From assembly GCA_022601135.1 (NCBI GenBank), contig JAHZJB010000070.1, positions 1-59,570 of the forward strand: a stretch of DNA of 59,570 nt, given 5' to 3'. The stretch is from Actinomycetes bacterium (GTDB lineage: Bacteria > Actinomycetota > Actinomycetes > Mycobacteriales > Mycobacteriaceae). The first letter of the stretch is position 1. Every line of letters starts with the position of its first letter. Below are positions 26,150 to 35,734 of the stretch, piece by piece. The notes under the pieces are model-generated. The model ran no database searches, had not been told where the DNA came from, and saw nothing but the letters and a program-made list of their open reading frames with translations. The translations under genes were made by a program, and so were the position numbers.

Positions 26150-27426
26150 GCGACGACATCGGAGGCGCCCATCACCTCGCGGGCGGAGTGCATGGCCAAC
26201 TGGGCCGCTCCGACGTCGACGGTCGGGATTCCGGTTCGCGCCGCGGTCATCGGCCCGATCGTCGAGCCGCACGGCAGGTCAGCGCGGTGCTCGTAGCGCT
26301 GCAGCGGCACGGCAGCCTGCTCGCAAGCGCGCGCGAACGCTGCGGCGGTCCGGCCGTCGGTGGCGTAGCGAAGATTGGGCTGCACCTTGAGCACCGGGCC
26401 CGCGTTCACCTCGATCAGGTGCCCCGGTTCGTGGCGGTCCGGATAGTTCGGGTGCGTGGCGTGCGCCATGTCCCCGGAGGCCACGATCGAGTCCGGGAGC
26501 CGGCGCAGGAAATCCTCCCGCCCGCCGCCGGCGGCCAGGGTGACCCGTTCCAGCACCGTCGGCAGCAGCTCAGACTGGGCGCCGTGGCCGGAAAGCGATC
26601 CGACCTCCTCGTGATCGAACAGCGCCAGCACCGGCAGCACGCCCGCATCCACCTCGGATACGTCGGCGGCCAGGAATGCCTCCAGCCCCGCATAACAGGT
26701 CGCCAAGTTGTCCAGTCGTGGCGCGCTGAGCAGCTCGCCGTCGACCCCGACCAGCCGGGACGGATTGACGTCATGCGCCATCAGGTCGAAGCCGAGCACG
26801 TCGCCGACGTTGACGCCGGCCCGCGACGCGACGTAGGCGATAAACGACCGGGAGCCGTTTCCCACCCCCCACACCGCATTGACGTGCCGTTGCGGATCCA
26901 GCTCCACGGCTTTGCGATCCTCGGACAGATGGATCGCCAACTGCGGCACCCGCAATATCGGCTCGTCGATCTTGACGAGCTCCTGCCCGCCGGTGCATCT
27001 CCCCGAGTCGCTTCGCTCCTGCCCGCCGGTGCCTACCCAGAGCCTGCCGCTCACGCCCAGGTCGCGGTCCAGCCAGGAGTTCAACCACGCGCCACCGTAA
27101 GGCTGCAGCGCCACCACCTGCCAACCCGAGACGAACCGGTCCGGGTGCTGCTTCACCCTCAGGTTAGGGCTGTCGGTGTGCGCTCCGACGATGCGAAAAG
27201 GCCGGTGAGCGGGTAGGGCATGACCAGGCCGGCCGGACCGCCAGGCGATGAGCGAGCCGCCACGTACGACGAAGTGATCGCCCCCGGCGGGCCACGGATC
27301 GCTTTCCGACAGCTCGGCGAACCCGCTGGCGAGCAATCGATCCGCAGCGCTGCGGCAGGCATGGAACGGCGACGGCGACGCGTCGATGAACGTGCACAGA
27401 CCCTCGGCGGACGCGGTAATCGACAT
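26110..27426 (-). CDS. pepC: M18-family metallo-aminopeptidase
   Basis: The 438-residue product is an M18 aspartyl/aminopeptidase (PepC/ApeB-like; Rv0800). The dinuclear zinc ligands are seen in [15 protein letters not shown] and [10 protein letters not shown]. It removes N-terminal residues from peptides in the cytosol. An odd feature is a 12-residue in-frame duplication near residue 140: T-G-G-Q-E occurs twice with R-S-D-S-G-R-C between, coming from a 36-bp direct repeat. The ATG start at 27426 lies six bases from an AAGGAT box. It is divergent from the DyP peroxidase with 51 bp between. Confidence 0.9.
   Translation of the reverse strand: MSITASAEGLCTFIDASPSPFHACRSAADRLLASGFAELSESDPWPAGGDHFVVRGGSLIAWRSGRPGHALPAHRPFRIVGAHTDSPNLRVKQHPDRFVSGWQVVALQPYGGAWLNSWLDRDLGVSGRLWVGTGGQERSDSGRCTGGQELVKIDEPILRVPQLAIHLSEDRKAVELDPQRHVNAVWGVGNGSRSFIAYVASRAGVNVGDVLGFDLMAHDVNPSRLVGVDGELLSAPRLDNLATCYAGLEAFLAADVSEVDAGVLPVLALFDHEEVGSLSGHGAQSELLPTVLERVTLAAGGGREDFLRRLPDSIVASGDMAHATHPNYPDRHEPGHLIEVNAGPVLKVQPNLRYATDGRTAAAFARACEQAAVPLQRYEHRADLPCGSTIGPMTAARTGIPTVDVGAAQLAMHSAREVMGASDVVAYSAALHAFLSPG
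26979..27032. repeat. 36-bp direct-repeat insertion inside the aminopeptidase gene
   Basis: GCTCCTGCCCGCCGGTGC occurs at 26979-26996 and again, identically, at 27015-27032. The offset is 36 bp (12 codons), so the frame is kept. The insert between the copies (ATCTCCCCGAGTCGCTTC) is probably part of a short interspersed unit. Confidence 0.7.
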
Positions 27427-27465
27427 GAACCCATCCTTACCTGAATAGCGGACGCCAAGTGGCGA

Positions 27466-27471
27466 TAAGGT
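27466..27471 (+). promoter_or_regulatory. -10 box (TAAGGT) for the leaderless DyP-encapsulin operon
   Basis: TAAGGT is followed by six bases and GTG 27478. A short leaderless message for the peroxidase and encapsulin is predicted. Confidence 0.6.
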
Positions 27472-27477
27472 CATGTC

Positions 27478-28524
27478 GTGCCTCGCCCGCAGCCCGTGTT
27501 GACTCCGCTGACTCTCGCGGCGATCTTCCTCGTGGCGACCATCAAGGAGGACAACGAGGCGGCGGCACCCGTCCATGCCGCCCTATCCGGGCTGAGCGGC
27601 TTGGTCCGCGCAGTCGGCTTCCGTGTCCCCGCGGCGCGCCTGAACCTTGTGGTGGGCATCGGGTCCCATGCCTGGGACAGGCTGTTCTCGGGTCCCCGGC
27701 CGGCAAAGCTGCACGAGTTCGTCGAGCTGACCGGTCCGCGGCATCACGCGCCGTCGACTCCGGGCGATCTGCTGTTCCACATCAAGGGCGGTTCGCTGGA
27801 CGTGTGCTTCGAGCTCGGTGGCCGAGTGCTGGCCTCGATGGCGGACGCCGTCACCGTCGTCGATGAGGTGCATGGATTCAAGTTCTTCGAGCAGCGCGAT
27901 CTGCTGGGCTTCGTCGACGGCACCGAAAACCCGGACGGGCCCGACGCGGTGGCGGCCGCCCAGATCGGTGACAGCGATCCTGCCTTCGCAACGTCGAGCT
28001 ACGTGCATGTGCAGCGCTACACCCACGACATGGCGGCATGGAACGCGCTGAGCGTCACGGAGCAGGAGCTTGTCGTCGGGCGCACGAAGCTCGAAGACAT
28101 CGAACTCGACGACGCAGTCAAGCCGGCGAACTCGCACGTGGCGCTCAACACGCTCACCGACGAGGACGGCAACGACCTTCAGATCGTGCGGGCCAACATG
28201 CCGTTCGGAACGCTCGGCGGCGCCTCCGGCGGCGAATCGGGCACCTACTACATCGCCTACTCCGCCGATCCCGCAGTCACCGAGAAGATGTTGAGCAACA
28301 TGTTCATCGGTGATCCACCCGGCAACACCGACCGGATCCTGGACTTCTCCACCGCCACGACCGGCACGATGTTCTTCGTGCCGACCATCGACTTCCTGGA
28401 CGACCCGCCGCCGCTGCCGGCGTTCGACTCCGGCGACTGCAACGACGCTCCCGAAAAACCCGCTGCACCAAACAGTTACGACGGCTCCCTGGCGATCGGC
28501 AGCTTGAAAGGACAACGGCAATGA
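27478..28524 (+). CDS. dyp: Dye-decolorising peroxidase, encapsulin cargo
   Basis: The 348-residue product has the DyP signature G-F-V-D-G-T-E-N-P with the catalytic Asp, the haem-side Arg in R-A-N-M-P-F-G, and a His in R-Y-T-H-D that matches the proximal ligand. It oxidises dyes and phenols with hydrogen peroxide. The C-terminal [12 protein letters not shown] matches the short tail that loads DyP into encapsulin shells (D/G-S-L-x-I-G-S-L-K). GTG 27478 follows a leaderless -10 box. The stop TGA (28522-28524) overlaps the encapsulin ATG, so the two are translated in fixed order. Confidence 0.95.
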   Translation: MPRPQPVLTPLTLAAIFLVATIKEDNEAAAPVHAALSGLSGLVRAVGFRVPAARLNLVVGIGSHAWDRLFSGPRPAKLHEFVELTGPRHHAPSTPGDLLFHIKGGSLDVCFELGGRVLASMADAVTVVDEVHGFKFFEQRDLLGFVDGTENPDGPDAVAAAQIGDSDPAFATSSYVHVQRYTHDMAAWNALSVTEQELVVGRTKLEDIELDDAVKPANSHVALNTLTDEDGNDLQIVRANMPFGTLGGASGGESGTYYIAYSADPAVTEKMLSNMFIGDPPGNTDRILDFSTATTGTMFFVPTIDFLDDPPPLPAFDSGDCNDAPEKPAAPNSYDGSLAIGSLKGQRQ

Positions 28525-29318
28525 ACAACCTGTATCGGGAACTCGCGCCGATCACCGACGAGGCCTGGGCCGAGATCGAACAAGAGGCTGCCCGCACCTT
28601 CAAGCGGCACATCGCGGGCCGCCGGGTGGTCGATGTCAGCGAGCCTGGCGGTCCGGTGACCGCGGCGGTGAGCACCGGCCACCTGCTCGATGTCGCAGCA
28701 CCCAGCGACGGCGTGGTCACCCACCTGCGCCAGGCGCAGCCGTTGGTTCGGCTGCGGGTCCCTTTCACGGTGAACCGTATCGACATCGACGAAGTCGAGC
28801 GCGGATCGCAGGATTCGGATTGGGATCCGGTCAAAGACGCCGCCAAGAAGTTGGCCTTCATCGAGGATCGGGCGATCTTCGAGGGGTACGAGGCCGCGCA
28901 CATCGGCGGTATCCGCAGCTGCAGCTCCAACCCGGCGCTGGCCTTGCCCGACGATCCGCGCGAGATCCCCGACGTGATCGCCCAAGCCCTCTCGGCGCTA
29001 AGACTGGCCGGCGTCGACGGTCCCTATTCGGTGTTGCTGTCTGCCGACGTCTACACACTGGTCAGCGAGACCACCGCGCATGGCTATCCGATCCGTGAGC
29101 ACATGAACCGGCTGGTCCACGGCGACATCATCTGGGCGCCGGCCATCGACGGCGCGTTCGTGCTGTCGTGCCGAGGTGGTGACTTCGACCTTCAGCTGGG
29201 TACCGACGTGTCGATCGGCTACCTCGCCCATGATGCCGACACCGTGCAGCTGTATCTGCAGGAGACGATGACCTTCCTGTGCTACACCGCCGAGGCTTCG
29301 GTCGCGCTCACCGCGTGA
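28521..29318 (+). CDS. enc: Encapsulin shell protein (Cfp29 type)
   Basis: The 265-residue product is a family-1 encapsulin with the HK97-like fold: start [16 protein letters not shown], conserved F-K-R-H-I-A-G-R-R-V-V-D and the late T-V-Q-L-Y-L-Q-E-T-M-T-F-L. Sixty copies form a 24-nm shell that encloses the DyP peroxidase. The M. tuberculosis orthologue is Cfp29, a T-cell antigen. ATG 28521 overlaps the DyP stop by four bases. A hairpin element follows at 29334. Confidence 0.96.
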   Translation: MNNLYRELAPITDEAWAEIEQEAARTFKRHIAGRRVVDVSEPGGPVTAAVSTGHLLDVAAPSDGVVTHLRQAQPLVRLRVPFTVNRIDIDEVERGSQDSDWDPVKDAAKKLAFIEDRAIFEGYEAAHIGGIRSCSSNPALALPDDPREIPDVIAQALSALRLAGVDGPYSVLLSADVYTLVSETTAHGYPIREHMNRLVHGDIIWAPAIDGAFVLSCRGGDFDLQLGTDVSIGYLAHDADTVQLYLQETMTFLCYTAEASVALTA

Positions 29319-29333
29319 GGCCGCCCCTTTCCC

Positions 29334-29395
29334 CGCGAACGCGCGTGTCTGCACGGCAACTCGCCGTGATTGGCGGCCATTTACGCACGCTCGCG
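29334..29395. repeat. Extragenic palindromic element, likely terminator
   Basis: A central stem CACGGC-AACTC-GCCGTG (29352-29368) lies inside imperfect outer arms CGCGAACGCGCGTGT (29334-29348) and TTACGCACGCTCGCG (29381-29395), 11 of 15 pairing. It fills the whole gap between convergent enc and purQ. Sequences of this kind recur between genes in fast-growing mycobacteria to my memory; that needs a genome count. Confidence 0.5.
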
Positions 29396-29401
29396 CCATG
29401 T

Positions 29402-30076
29402 TCAGGACACCATGACCGCGTCCAGCGCTGAATAGAACAGCCCGAGCCCGTCGTCGGACGGACCTGTCAGCGCCTCGGTGGCGTGTTCAGGGTGGGGCAT
29501 CAAGCCGACGACGCGACCGTTGGCCGAACTGATACCGGCGATGTCGCGCATCGAGCCGTTGGGGTTGTCGCGGTACCGGAAGACCACGCGTCCCTCCCCT
29601 TCGAGTGCGTCGAGCACGGGTTCGGCGGCAACGTAGCGGCCCTCCCCCGATTTCAGCGGTACCAGCAGGTCAGCTCCTTGCTCGTAGCGGGAGCTCCACG
29701 CGGTCGAGTTGGATGCGACTTCGAGCCAGACGTCGCGACACACGAAGTGCAGACCGGCGTTGCGGGTCAGGGCGCCGGGCAACAGACCAGCTTCGCAGAG
29801 CACCTGAAACCCGTTGCAGATCCCCAAGACCGGCATGCCGCGCGCCGCCGCGGCGACAACCTCGCCCATGATCGGGGCGAACCTCGCAATCGCTCCGCAG
29901 CGCAGGTAGTCACCGTACGAGAACCCGCCGGGGACCACCACGGCGTCGACGCCCTTGAGTTCGGCATCGCCGTGCCACAGGCTCACCGCTTCCGCCCCGG
30001 CCAGCCGCACCGCGCGTGCCGCGTCCACGTCGTCGAGGGTGCCCGGGAACGTGATGACGCCCACCCGGGTGCTCAC
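29402..30076 (-). CDS. purQ: Phosphoribosylformylglycinamidine synthase subunit PurQ
   Basis: The 224-residue product is the class I glutaminase subunit. It has [12 protein letters not shown] and the nucleophile elbow G-I-C-N-G-F-Q, with catalytic Cys in the latter, and P-H-P-E-H-A near the end for the His-Glu pair. It supplies ammonia to PurL. GTG 30076 overlaps the TGA of purS (30073-30075). Confidence 0.96.
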   Translation of the reverse strand: MSTRVGVITFPGTLDDVDAARAVRLAGAEAVSLWHGDAELKGVDAVVVPGGFSYGDYLRCGAIARFAPIMGEVVAAAARGMPVLGICNGFQVLCEAGLLPGALTRNAGLHFVCRDVWLEVASNSTAWSSRYEQGADLLVPLKSGEGRYVAAEPVLDALEGEGRVVFRYRDNPNGSMRDIAGISSANGRVVGLMPHPEHATEALTGPSDDGLGLFYSALDAVMVS

Positions 30077-30327
30077 ACCCGCCCCTCCGGCGCTTCTTCC
30101 CTGCTGACACTCCAGTCCTCGATGACGGTGTTGGCCAGCAACGATTCGGCGATCTCAGCGAGCTTCTCATCGGCGATGCCGTCGTCTACCACGAGCTCGA
30201 ATCGCTTGCCCTGACGTACATCTGAAATTCCATCGAAGCCCAGGCGGCCGAGTGCGCCGACAATGGCCTGGCCCTGGGGGTCAAGGATTTCGGCCTTCGG
30301 CATGACGTGCACCACCACTTTTGCCAC
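30073..30327 (-). CDS. purS: Phosphoribosylformylglycinamidine synthase subunit PurS
   Basis: The 84-residue product is the small bridging subunit between PurQ and PurL. It reads [18 protein letters not shown] and [10 protein letters not shown], typical of PurS. GTG 30327 was chosen because the family starts directly before V-A-K-V-V-V; GTG 30336 would add three residues. It is the first gene of the purSQ pair and divergent from the metallo-hydrolase gene. Confidence 0.92.
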   Translation of the reverse strand: MAKVVVHVMPKAEILDPQGQAIVGALGRLGFDGISDVRQGKRFELVVDDGIADEKLAEIAESLLANTVIEDWSVSREEAPEGRV

Positions 30328-30403
30328 GGCGGTCACTCTACCCGTGGCGACAGCGGCCCCCCGCCACCGGCACGAATCGCACGCGCTACTACCCGGTGGG
30401 CGA

Positions 30404-30409
30404 CACAAT
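30404..30409 (+). promoter_or_regulatory. -10 box (CACAAT) for a leaderless metallo-hydrolase transcript
   Basis: CACAAT is followed by six bases and ATG 30416, the same pattern as at 3184 and 22833. Confidence 0.45.
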
Positions 30410-30415
30410 ATAGGC

Positions 30416-31081
30416 ATGCAGCTCACACATTTCGGTCATTCCTGCCTCCTGGCGAGCTTTACCGCGCAGCACGGCACTGGTGTCGATGCCACTACCACGG
30501 TGTTATTCGACCCCGGCAACTTCTCCCACGGTTTCGAGGGCATCACCGGCCTGTCGGCGATCCTGATCACCCATCAACACCCCGACCATGCCGACACCCA
30601 ACGACTGCCCGCGCTCATAGACGCCAATCCCCAGGCCGCCCTGTACGCCGACCCGCAGACGGCGGCCCAACTCGGCGGACAGTGGCAGCCGGTCCAGGTC
30701 GGCGACGAACTGTCGGTAGGACACCTGACGGTGCGGGGGGTGGGAGGCCGGCACGCAGTGATCCATCCGGAAATACCTGTGGTCGATAATATTTCGTATC
30801 TCGTCGGGGACGGTGACCACCCGGCGCGGCTGATGCACCCCGGTGACGCATTGTTCGTTCCCGATGAGCCTGTCGACGTGCTCGCCACGCCGGCCGCCGC
30901 CCCGTGGATGAAGATCTCCGAAGCGGTCGACTACCTGCGCGCGGTGGCACCGGTCCATGCCGTGCCCATCCATCAGGCGATCGTCGACCCCATCGCACGC
31001 CCTATCTACTACGGACGTCTGTCCGAGATGACCGACACCGACTTCCAAGTCCTGGAACCCGAGAACGGCACGCAGTTCTAG
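30416..31081 (+). CDS. MBL-fold metallo-hydrolase (UlaG-like)
   Basis: The 221-residue product starts M-Q-L-T-H-F-G-H-S-C-L-L, as UlaG/RNase Z-type beta-lactamase-fold hydrolases do, and has the metal motif T-H-Q-H-P-D-H-A-D (HxHxDH). Further ligands are likely the His in G-G-R-H-A and the Asp in H-P-G-D-A. It resembles Rv0786c. Substrate unknown; UlaG-like proteins often act on small esters or lactones. No partner gene is obvious; the FAD dehydrogenase follows after about 100 bp. Confidence 0.82.
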   Translation: MQLTHFGHSCLLASFTAQHGTGVDATTTVLFDPGNFSHGFEGITGLSAILITHQHPDHADTQRLPALIDANPQAALYADPQTAAQLGGQWQPVQVGDELSVGHLTVRGVGGRHAVIHPEIPVVDNISYLVGDGDHPARLMHPGDALFVPDEPVDVLATPAAAPWMKISEAVDYLRAVAPVHAVPIHQAIVDPIARPIYYGRLSEMTDTDFQVLEPENGTQF

Positions 31082-31180
31082 CCGACGTCACGGGCGGCGC
31101 CGCGACGCGACAGCCAAAATCCGATACGTTGCTGAGTTGAGCAGGCAACTGAACTGACCCGATAACGAAGGAGTTCACCA

Positions 31181-32851
31181 ATGGATGCCGACGTCATCGT
31201 GGTCGGAGCCGGACTGGCCGGTCTCGTTGCCACCCACGAACTGACCAGCCGCGGAAAGAGGGTCGCACTGCTCGATCAGGAGAACGCGGCCAACCTGGGC
31301 GGCCAGGCGTTCTGGTCGTTCGGCGGGCTGTTCCTGGTCGACAGTCCGGAGCAGCGCCGGATGGGTGTCAAAGACTCCTTCGAACTCGCGTGGAGCGACT
31401 GGCGGGGCAGCGCCCAATTCGATCGGATCGACGATGAAGACGAATGGGCGGTCAAGTGGGCTCGCGCCTACGTCGAGTTCGCAGCCGGGGAGAAACGCTC
31501 GTGGGTGCTTGGGCATGGCATGAAGTTCCTTCCGACGGTCGGGTGGGCCGAGCGCGGTGACCTGCGTGCCGATGGACACGGCAACTCAGTTCCCCGATTT
31601 CACGTCGCCTGGGGCACAGGTACGGGTGTTGTCGAGCCGTTCGCCAACTCCGCACTGGCGGCCGCGGAGCGGGGCCACGTCGTCTTCCACCATCGGCACC
31701 GTGTCGACGAGTTGGTCATCAGCGACGGGAAGGTGACCGGTGTTCGAGGCGTTGTACTGGCACCGGACAACTCACCGCGCGGCGTTCAATCCAACCGGGA
31801 TCCTCTGAACGACTTCGAGTTCAGTGCGCAAGCCGTCATCGTCACCACCGGCGGAATCGGCGGGAACCACGAAATCGTGCGCCGCAACTGGCCGCAACGG
31901 ATGGGCAGCGCCCCGAAGTCGATGATCACCGGGGTGCCGGCGTACGTCGACGGGCGAATGCTCGACATTGCCGCCGCCAGCGGGGTTCGTCTGGTCAACC
32001 GAGATCGGATGTGGCACTACACCGAGGGCGTGCAGAACTGGGACCCGATCTGGCCGGGGCACGCCATCCGGATCTTGCCGGGGCCGTCGTCGATGTGGTT
32101 CGACGCTTTGGGGCGACGGCTTCCGCAGCCGTACCTCCCCGGCTATGACACCCTAGGAACCCTGCGCTACCTGCGCACGGACCCGGACATCAGAGACTAT
32201 GACTACAGCTGGTTCATCCTTACCCAGAAGATCATCGAGCGGGAGTTCGCGCTGTCCGGGTCGGAACAGAACCCGGACATCACCAACAAGGACCGCGCGG
32301 GTGTCCTGAAAGACCGGCTGCTGAGCAAAGGTGCGCCGGCGCCCGTGGAGGCGTTCAAGAACCACGGCGCCGACTTCGTGGTCGCCGACACCCTCGAGGA
32401 CCTCGTGGTGAAGATGAACGCGCTCACCGACGAACGGCTTCTCGACATCGAAACCATTCGAGCGCAGATCGAGGCGCGCGATCTTCAGATCGCCAACCCT
32501 TATTCGAAAGATGCTCAGGTACAGGGTATCCACAACTCGCGGCGGTATATCGGCGACCGGGTTGGCCGCACGGCGGCACCCCATCGAATCCTCGACCCTA
32601 AGGCGGGACCGCTGATCGGAGTGAAGTTACACGTCCTTTCCCGCAAGACACTGGGCGGTATCCAGACAGACCTGTCATCGCGCGCCCTGGGCAACGACGG
32701 GGTGCCGATAGAGGGCCTTTACGCCGCGGGCGAGGTCGCCGGCTTCGGCGGAGGCGGCGTGCACGGGTACAACGCATTGGAGGGGACGTTCTTGGGCGGC
32801 TGCCTGTTTTCGGGCCGCACCGCGGGTCGATCCGCGGCGACTGCGGTCTAG
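31181..32851 (+). CDS. FAD-binding dehydrogenase, KstD/fumarate-reductase-like
   Basis: The 556-residue product has an N-terminal FAD motif V-V-G-A-G-L-A-G-L-V-A-T (GxGxxG) and the C-terminal Y-A-A-G-E-V-A-G-F-G-G-G-G-V-H-G-Y-N motif of the FAD_binding_2 family (3-ketosteroid dehydrogenases, fumarate reductase, aspartate oxidase). It matches Rv0785 in place and length. Family members oxidise or reduce carbon-carbon double bonds; a steroid-like or fatty-acyl substrate is possible but unproven. GAAGGAG lies ten bases before ATG 31181. Confidence 0.88.
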   Translation: MDADVIVVGAGLAGLVATHELTSRGKRVALLDQENAANLGGQAFWSFGGLFLVDSPEQRRMGVKDSFELAWSDWRGSAQFDRIDDEDEWAVKWARAYVEFAAGEKRSWVLGHGMKFLPTVGWAERGDLRADGHGNSVPRFHVAWGTGTGVVEPFANSALAAAERGHVVFHHRHRVDELVISDGKVTGVRGVVLAPDNSPRGVQSNRDPLNDFEFSAQAVIVTTGGIGGNHEIVRRNWPQRMGSAPKSMITGVPAYVDGRMLDIAAASGVRLVNRDRMWHYTEGVQNWDPIWPGHAIRILPGPSSMWFDALGRRLPQPYLPGYDTLGTLRYLRTDPDIRDYDYSWFILTQKIIEREFALSGSEQNPDITNKDRAGVLKDRLLSKGAPAPVEAFKNHGADFVVADTLEDLVVKMNALTDERLLDIETIRAQIEARDLQIANPYSKDAQVQGIHNSRRYIGDRVGRTAAPHRILDPKAGPLIGVKLHVLSRKTLGGIQTDLSSRALGNDGVPIEGLYAAGEVAGFGGGGVHGYNALEGTFLGGCLFSGRTAGRSAATAV

Positions 32852-32864
32852 TTATCGGAACCCG

Positions 32865-33569
32865 TCAAGCAGCGCGAGTCAGCGAAGGCCGAGTCCGCCA
32901 TTCATAGACGGCCGGCGCGCACGAGTGCATCAGCGCCAGATCGACGGCGTCCAGCATGGCCGTCCGGATACCCGGACGACGTAGATGCCGCGCGGCAACC
33001 GCGATCCGTACCACACCCGAACGGCGCGCGGTTCGCTCTGCTGACAGGATAAGCGAGCGACACCCCCACGGCTCGGACAGGAAGCCCTCGCCGACGCCCA
33101 GCACGCGGCTGCGTTCAGTACTCTGGCGGACCAGGTCGGTGATGCCACTGATACCGGCAAGCAAACGAAATCCATTGCGGGGCAAAGCTATGAGCGCACC
33201 TGGCGAGATCTTCCAGCCGGGCGCTGCGAACAGCCGGGTGCGCAGGCCGACATGCTCGAGAATCCGGTCGGCAGCCATCAGCCGGAGGTTCGCCTCGTGA
33301 GCGGGCAATGTTGCGAACTCACCGCGGCGCGCGCTGGTCGCGGAATCGTCGAAACCATGCAGCACAACGGCATCGCCACCGGCACGCCTGTCAACCAGCC
33401 AGCCCACGGTGGTCGCATCGCGGTCGAGTCGGTAGCCACCCTGCAGGCGGGGGGCAACCAGCAACGATACGGGAACACCGCGGTCGCCGAGAGGGGCGCA
33501 GAAGGCGGCAACATCGGCCAGCGTGCGGTCGCACACCCCGGCGATCGAAACGATCAATCGTCCTGGCAC
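32865..33569 (-). CDS. DUF2334-like (polysaccharide deacetylase-like) protein
   Basis: The 234-residue product has L-I-V-S-I-A-G-V-C-D-R-T, V-V-L-H-G-F-D-D and A-P-G-W-K-I-S, in the order seen in DUF2334 proteins, which share the NodB-like polysaccharide deacetylase barrel. The H-G-F-D-D element probably includes metal ligands. GTG 33569 was chosen; longer starts give Arg-rich N-termini unlike the family. It corresponds to Rv0784 in place. It is transcribed after the oligopeptidase B gene, 59 bp downstream on the same strand. Confidence 0.7.
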   Translation of the reverse strand: MPGRLIVSIAGVCDRTLADVAAFCAPLGDRGVPVSLLVAPRLQGGYRLDRDATTVGWLVDRRAGGDAVVLHGFDDSATSARRGEFATLPAHEANLRLMAADRILEHVGLRTRLFAAPGWKISPGALIALPRNGFRLLAGISGITDLVRQSTERSRVLGVGEGFLSEPWGCRSLILSAERTARRSGVVRIAVAARHLRRPGIRTAMLDAVDLALMHSCAPAVYEWRTRPSLTRAA

Positions 33570-33628
33570 CCGCTCAGTCTCGCGAAACCAGGTGTCCGGA
33601 CGGTAGCCAACACGACAACTACGGGCGG

Positions 33629-35734
33629 CTAGCGTGCGTCCAGACCCGCCGCGTCCAGCAGCCAGGCGTACTGGAACGCGATCTCCTTCCAGCGCTCGTA
33701 GCGCCCGCTGATGCCGCCGTGGCCGGCGTGCATCTCCGTCTTCAGCAGCACCCTGGCCGCATCCGACGCGGGATCCAACTGAACGTGGCGAAGCGCCGCA
33801 ACCCATTTCGCCGGCTCAACGTAGTGCACCCTGGTGTCGTTCAGCGATGTCATCGCCAGGATCGCCGGATAGTTCTTCGCTTCGACGTTCTCGTACGGCG
33901 AGTAGGACTTCATGTAGCGGTACACCTCGGGATCCTCCAGCGGGTTCCCCCACTCGTCCCATTCAGTGACGGTCAGTGGCAGCGACGGGTCCAGGATCGT
34001 GGTGAGCGGGTCCACGAAGGGCACCGCAGCCAGAATCCCGGCGAACAGATCGGGCGCCAGGTTGGCCACTGCCCCCATCAACAGACCCCCGGCACTGCCC
34101 CCGTAGGCCACCAGATTCTCCGGCCTGGTGACATCCGAGCCGACCAGATGCTCTGCCGCCGAGATGAAGTCGATGAACGTATTCCGCTTCTCCAGCATCT
34201 TGCCGTGTTCGTACCACGGCCTGCCCAGCTCGCCACCACCACGGACATGGGCGACCGCGAACACCATCCCTCGATCCAGCAAGGACAGTCGAGCTATGGA
34301 GAATCGCGGGTCTTCGCACGACTCGTAGGCACCGTATCCGTACAGCAGCAGCGGCGCAGGGTACTTCAGGCCCGCCCGGTGGATTATCGAGAGGGGTATC
34401 CGGGCGCCGTCGGGCGCGACCGCCCAGTCACGTTGCTCGACATAGTCCTCCGGCCGATAGTCGCCCAGTACCGGTTGTTCGCGAAGCAGCGTCCGTTCAT
34501 CGGTGGCCAGATCGAGGTCGTAGATGCGCACCGGTGTGACGAACGACGTGGCCCCGATGCGGAGTTTGGGTGCGCTCCAGTTCGGGTTGGACGACAGCCC
34601 AATAGACATCAGCTCTGAACCGAACGTGACGTCTTGGGCCGGTCCATAACCGGATTCCGCAATGGGCCACAATTGGATTCGCGGTAGGGCATCGCTTCGA
34701 TAGCTCACTACCAGGTGCGTGTCGAACGCGTCGACGGAGTCCAACCGGACGTCATCACGGTGTTCGATCAGGGTGCGGCACGCCGTCGGATCGCTGACCG
34801 GGGCTTCGACGAGGGTGAAGTTCTCCGCCCCGTCGTTGTGCAGGATCAGGAAGCGGTCCTGGCCGGCGACGACGGCGTGGTCGACCGAGTACTCGACGGT
34901 GTCGCGGCGGGGCCAGACAGTGGCGAATGCGGTCTGCGGATCGGCCGCATCACCGAATCGTAGTTCCGAGGTCACCGCGCTGCCGGCGGCGATGATGACG
35001 TACTTGTTGCTGCGAGTGCGTCCGACCGCGACCCAGAATCGCTCGTCGGGTTCGTAGTAGACGCGCTCAGCCGGCAGTCCGGCACCCAGTCGGTGGCGCC
35101 ACACAGTGTCCGGGCGCCAGGCATCGTCCACGGTGACGTAGTACACGGTGCGGTTATCGGCAGCCCAGGTGACACCCGCACCGATCCCGGCGATCTCGTC
35201 ATCGAAGCGTTCTCCAGTTCGGAGATCCCTGAACCGCAACGTGTACCGTTCATCGCCCTTCACATCTACCGAGTAGGCCAGGACGTGCCCGTCGACGCTG
35301 ACGGTAGCCGCGCCGAGAGAGAAGAAGTCGTGCCCTTCGGCCTCGGCATTCTCGTCCAGCAGCACCTGCTCGCCTGCGATCGTGGTGTGCTCATCGAACT
35401 GAGGCGGTGTCCAGTCATCGGGATCGGCTACCGGACAGCGGCAATGCAAACCGTACTGCTGGCCTTGAAAGCTGCGCCCGTAGTACCACCACTCGCCGCG
35501 CCGAGTGGGGACCGAGAGATCGGTCTCCTTTGTTCTCGCCTTGATCTCGTCGAAAATCTTCTGCCGCAGCGGCTCCTGATCCGCCGTCACGCTCTGGGTG
35601 TAGGCGTTCTCCGCCTCGAGGTGGTCGATGACCTCTCGGTTGGCCTTGTCCCGAAGCCATTCGTAGTGGTCGATGAACACGTCTCCGTGATGCTCGCGGC
35701 GGTATTCCACCCGTTTGGCGATCGGCGACTTCAC
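33629..35734 (-). CDS. ptrB: Oligopeptidase B (S9A prolyl oligopeptidase family)
   Basis: The 701-residue product has an N-terminal beta-propeller domain (about 75-420) and a C-terminal peptidase domain. The catalytic Ser is in Y-G-G-S-A-G-G-L, the Asp in S-L-N-D-T-R-V, and the His in A-G-H-G-G. It cleaves peptides after Lys or Arg in the cytosol. In M. tuberculosis the gene is split into ptrBb and ptrBa (Rv0781-Rv0782); here it is one intact frame. GTG 35734 overlaps the TGA of purC, so it is coupled to that gene. Confidence 0.93.
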   Translation of the reverse strand: MKSPIAKRVEYRREHHGDVFIDHYEWLRDKANREVIDHLEAENAYTQSVTADQEPLRQKIFDEIKARTKETDLSVPTRRGEWWYYGRSFQGQQYGLHCRCPVADPDDWTPPQFDEHTTIAGEQVLLDENAEAEGHDFFSLGAATVSVDGHVLAYSVDVKGDERYTLRFRDLRTGERFDDEIAGIGAGVTWAADNRTVYYVTVDDAWRPDTVWRHRLGAGLPAERVYYEPDERFWVAVGRTRSNKYVIIAAGSAVTSELRFGDAADPQTAFATVWPRRDTVEYSVDHAVVAGQDRFLILHNDGAENFTLVEAPVSDPTACRTLIEHRDDVRLDSVDAFDTHLVVSYRSDALPRIQLWPIAESGYGPAQDVTFGSELMSIGLSSNPNWSAPKLRIGATSFVTPVRIYDLDLATDERTLLREQPVLGDYRPEDYVEQRDWAVAPDGARIPLSIIHRAGLKYPAPLLLYGYGAYESCEDPRFSIARLSLLDRGMVFAVAHVRGGGELGRPWYEHGKMLEKRNTFIDFISAAEHLVGSDVTRPENLVAYGGSAGGLLMGAVANLAPDLFAGILAAVPFVDPLTTILDPSLPLTVTEWDEWGNPLEDPEVYRYMKSYSPYENVEAKNYPAILAMTSLNDTRVHYVEPAKWVAALRHVQLDPASDAARVLLKTEMHAGHGGISGRYERWKEIAFQYAWLLDAAGLDAR

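Noticed and set aside
33308..34618. 436-codon plus-strand frame opposite ptrB
   Set aside because: Shadow; it runs across the boundary of two real minus-strand genes.
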